Shown: in pieces, positions 63,245 to 64,000 of the stretch
Layout of the letters: each line of letters starts with the position of its first letter
How positions within the stretch are numbered: the first letter of the stretch is position 1
Assembly: GCA_000161975.1 (NCBI GenBank)
Contig: GG688422.1
Location: 679,824-743,823, forward strand
From: Eubacterium saphenum ATCC 49989
Lineage (GTDB): Bacteria; Bacillota; Clostridia; Peptostreptococcales; Anaerovoracaceae
Direction of reading: 5' to 3'
DNA length: 64,000 nucleotides
Translations under genes and position numbers: made by a program
Notes under the pieces: generated by a model
Told to the model about the DNA's origin: nothing
Databases searched by the model: none
The model's input: the letters and a program-made list of their open reading frames with translations, nothing else

Positions 63245-63904
63245 ATGAATAAAATTGAATTTATTAACGTAAGGAAAAGCTACGGGCATAGAGATGTTAT
63301 TAAGGGTGTTAGTTTTTCAATTAAGGAAAAAGAAATAGTATCTATAATAGGGCCGTCCGGCAGTGGTAAATCTACGCTTTTAAATATGCTTGGAATGTTA
63401 GAAGTGATTGACGGAGGTAAGATATTAATAGACGGTGAGGAACTTCCAAAGATAAATAGTAAAAAGGCGACACAATTAAGGCGAAATAAGATAAATTATT
63501 TATTTCAATCCTTTGCACTTATATCAAACGAAACCGTGGAGAAGAATTTACTCATCGCAATGAATTATGTGAAATCTTCTAAAAAAGAAAAAGAGAGACG
63601 CATTGATGAAGTCCTTAAAAAACTTGGGATTTTAGGTTTAAAAAAGATGCAATGCAACACTCTGTCAGGAGGGGAGCAGCAACGTGTGGCACTCGCAAGA
63701 TGTATATTAAAGCCGGGCGATATCGTGCTTGCGGATGAGCCAACAGGGTCGCTCGATCCTAGGATGAGTGATACGGTCTTTGTAATGCTTAAAGATCTGC
63801 GAAATAGTTTTGGAAAAACTATCTTGATAGTGACTCACGATATGAATCTGGCAGCTCAAACAGACAGACAATTAAAACTAAAGACGCAAATTCCGTATGT
63901 CTAA
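63245..63904 (+). CDS. ABC transporter ATP-binding protein, lactococcin 972 group
   Basis: The 219-residue ATPase has Walker A GPSGSGKST, the Q-loop in NYLFQSFALI, the signature LSGGEQQRVALAR, Walker B DIVLADEPTGSLD and the switch histidine IVTHD. It belongs to the MacB/LolD-like export class. Its position 14 nt after the DUF1430-type membrane gene and the upstream bacteriocin remnant identify it as the ATPase of the bacteriocin export/immunity transporter. The reading frame is intact, in contrast to its membrane partner. Confidence 0.88.
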   Translation: MNKIEFINVRKSYGHRDVIKGVSFSIKEKEIVSIIGPSGSGKSTLLNMLGMLEVIDGGKILIDGEELPKINSKKATQLRRNKINYLFQSFALISNETVEKNLLIAMNYVKSSKKEKERRIDEVLKKLGILGLKKMQCNTLSGGEQQRVALARCILKPGDIVLADEPTGSLDPRMSDTVFVMLKDLRNSFGKTILIVTHDMNLAAQTDRQLKLKTQIPYV

Positions 63905-63918
63905 AGAGGAGAATAACG

Positions 63919-64000
63919 ATGATAGTATTAAAAACCACAGATATTCGGAATGATTTTAAAAAGATCAGCAATCTTGTTCGTACCGGCGAAAAGATTTTAG
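63919..64000 (+). CDS. Phd/YefM-like antitoxin, 3'-truncated by window end
   Basis: The first 27 residues (MIVLKTTDIRNDFKKISNLV, then RTGEKIL) match the N-terminus of Phd/YefM type II antitoxins, which bind DNA and neutralise a RelE- or Doc-type toxin encoded next. AGAGGAG lies 8 nt upstream of the ATG. The gene runs off the window, so neither the toxin nor the C-terminal neutralising part is visible. Confidence 0.7.
   Translation, partial: MIVLKTTDIRNDFKKISNLVRTGEKIL

Noticed and set aside
1..64000. tRNA, rRNA, CRISPR or insertion sequences
   Set aside because: Reading both strands I saw no tRNA T-loop signatures, repeat-spacer arrays, transposase motifs or rRNA sequences; a covariance search would be needed to exclude small RNAs.

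Overview
The window is the replication-origin region of a low-GC Gram-positive anaerobe (Bacillota, most likely class Clostridia). The evidence is the gene order rpmH-rnpA-yidD-yidC-khpB-mnmE-mnmG-rsmG-parA-parB on one side and dnaA-dnaN-gyrB-gyrA on the other, Shine-Dalgarno-led genes, a short clostridial-type YidC, a sortase-sorted surface protein and several anaerobe-typical families (DUF2148, FchA-like cyclodeaminase, YqhD/BdhA-like alcohol dehydrogenase). Genus or species cannot be fixed from the sequence alone. No rRNA, tRNA, insertion sequence or CRISPR array was seen.

Layout. 1-7.6 kb: 5'-truncated rqcH, ogg, then a pantothenate block (promoter and terminator-bearing leader, panD, panC, a PanS-like BASS transporter, an iron-type alcohol dehydrogenase) and a YeiH-type exporter. 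7.7-11.4 kb: the riboflavin operon ribD-ribE-ribBA-ribH, read leftwards behind an FMN riboswitch with its own promoter and terminator. 11.4-15.3 kb: a DUF975 membrane protein, a DUF2148/plsC/SDR operon and a cyclodeaminase. 15.7-23.8 kb: leftward chromosome-partition, tRNA-modification, protein-insertion and RNase P genes, with a perfect parS between rsmG and parA and a 15/16 parS inside ribD. 23.8-25.5 kb: a bipartite oriC around dnaA. The dnaA-dnaN gap holds tandem DnaA boxes, a DnaA-trio-like TAC repeat and an AT-rich unwinding element. 25.5-34.5 kb: rightward dnaN, gyrB (recF and yaaA are absent between them), gyrA, a degenerate cysteine-rich RsbW-like protein with a SigB/SigF-type sigma factor, trpS and htrA.

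34.8-47.1 kb: a sortase-anchored adhesin, then leftward blocks: a transporter/unknown/argR/recN/GH114 operon, a thiol-redox cluster (trxB, trxA, ccdA, membrane thioredoxin) ending in gpmI, and a 401-residue unknown gene divergent from ung. 47.1-60.8 kb: rightward ung, small membrane proteins, a P-type metal ATPase with a small companion, a beta-CASP nuclease, pyruvate carboxylase, dnaE and dinB.

60.8-64 kb is the accessory end. Directly after dinB lies the C-terminal remnant of a lactococcin-972-type bacteriocin. It is followed by its characteristic large membrane protein (broken by a frameshift), the ABC ATPase of that system, and the start of a Phd/YefM-like antitoxin cut by the window edge. 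This decaying bacteriocin locus, the well-preserved origin-unwinding architecture and the cysteine-rich anti-sigma-like protein are the most notable points.
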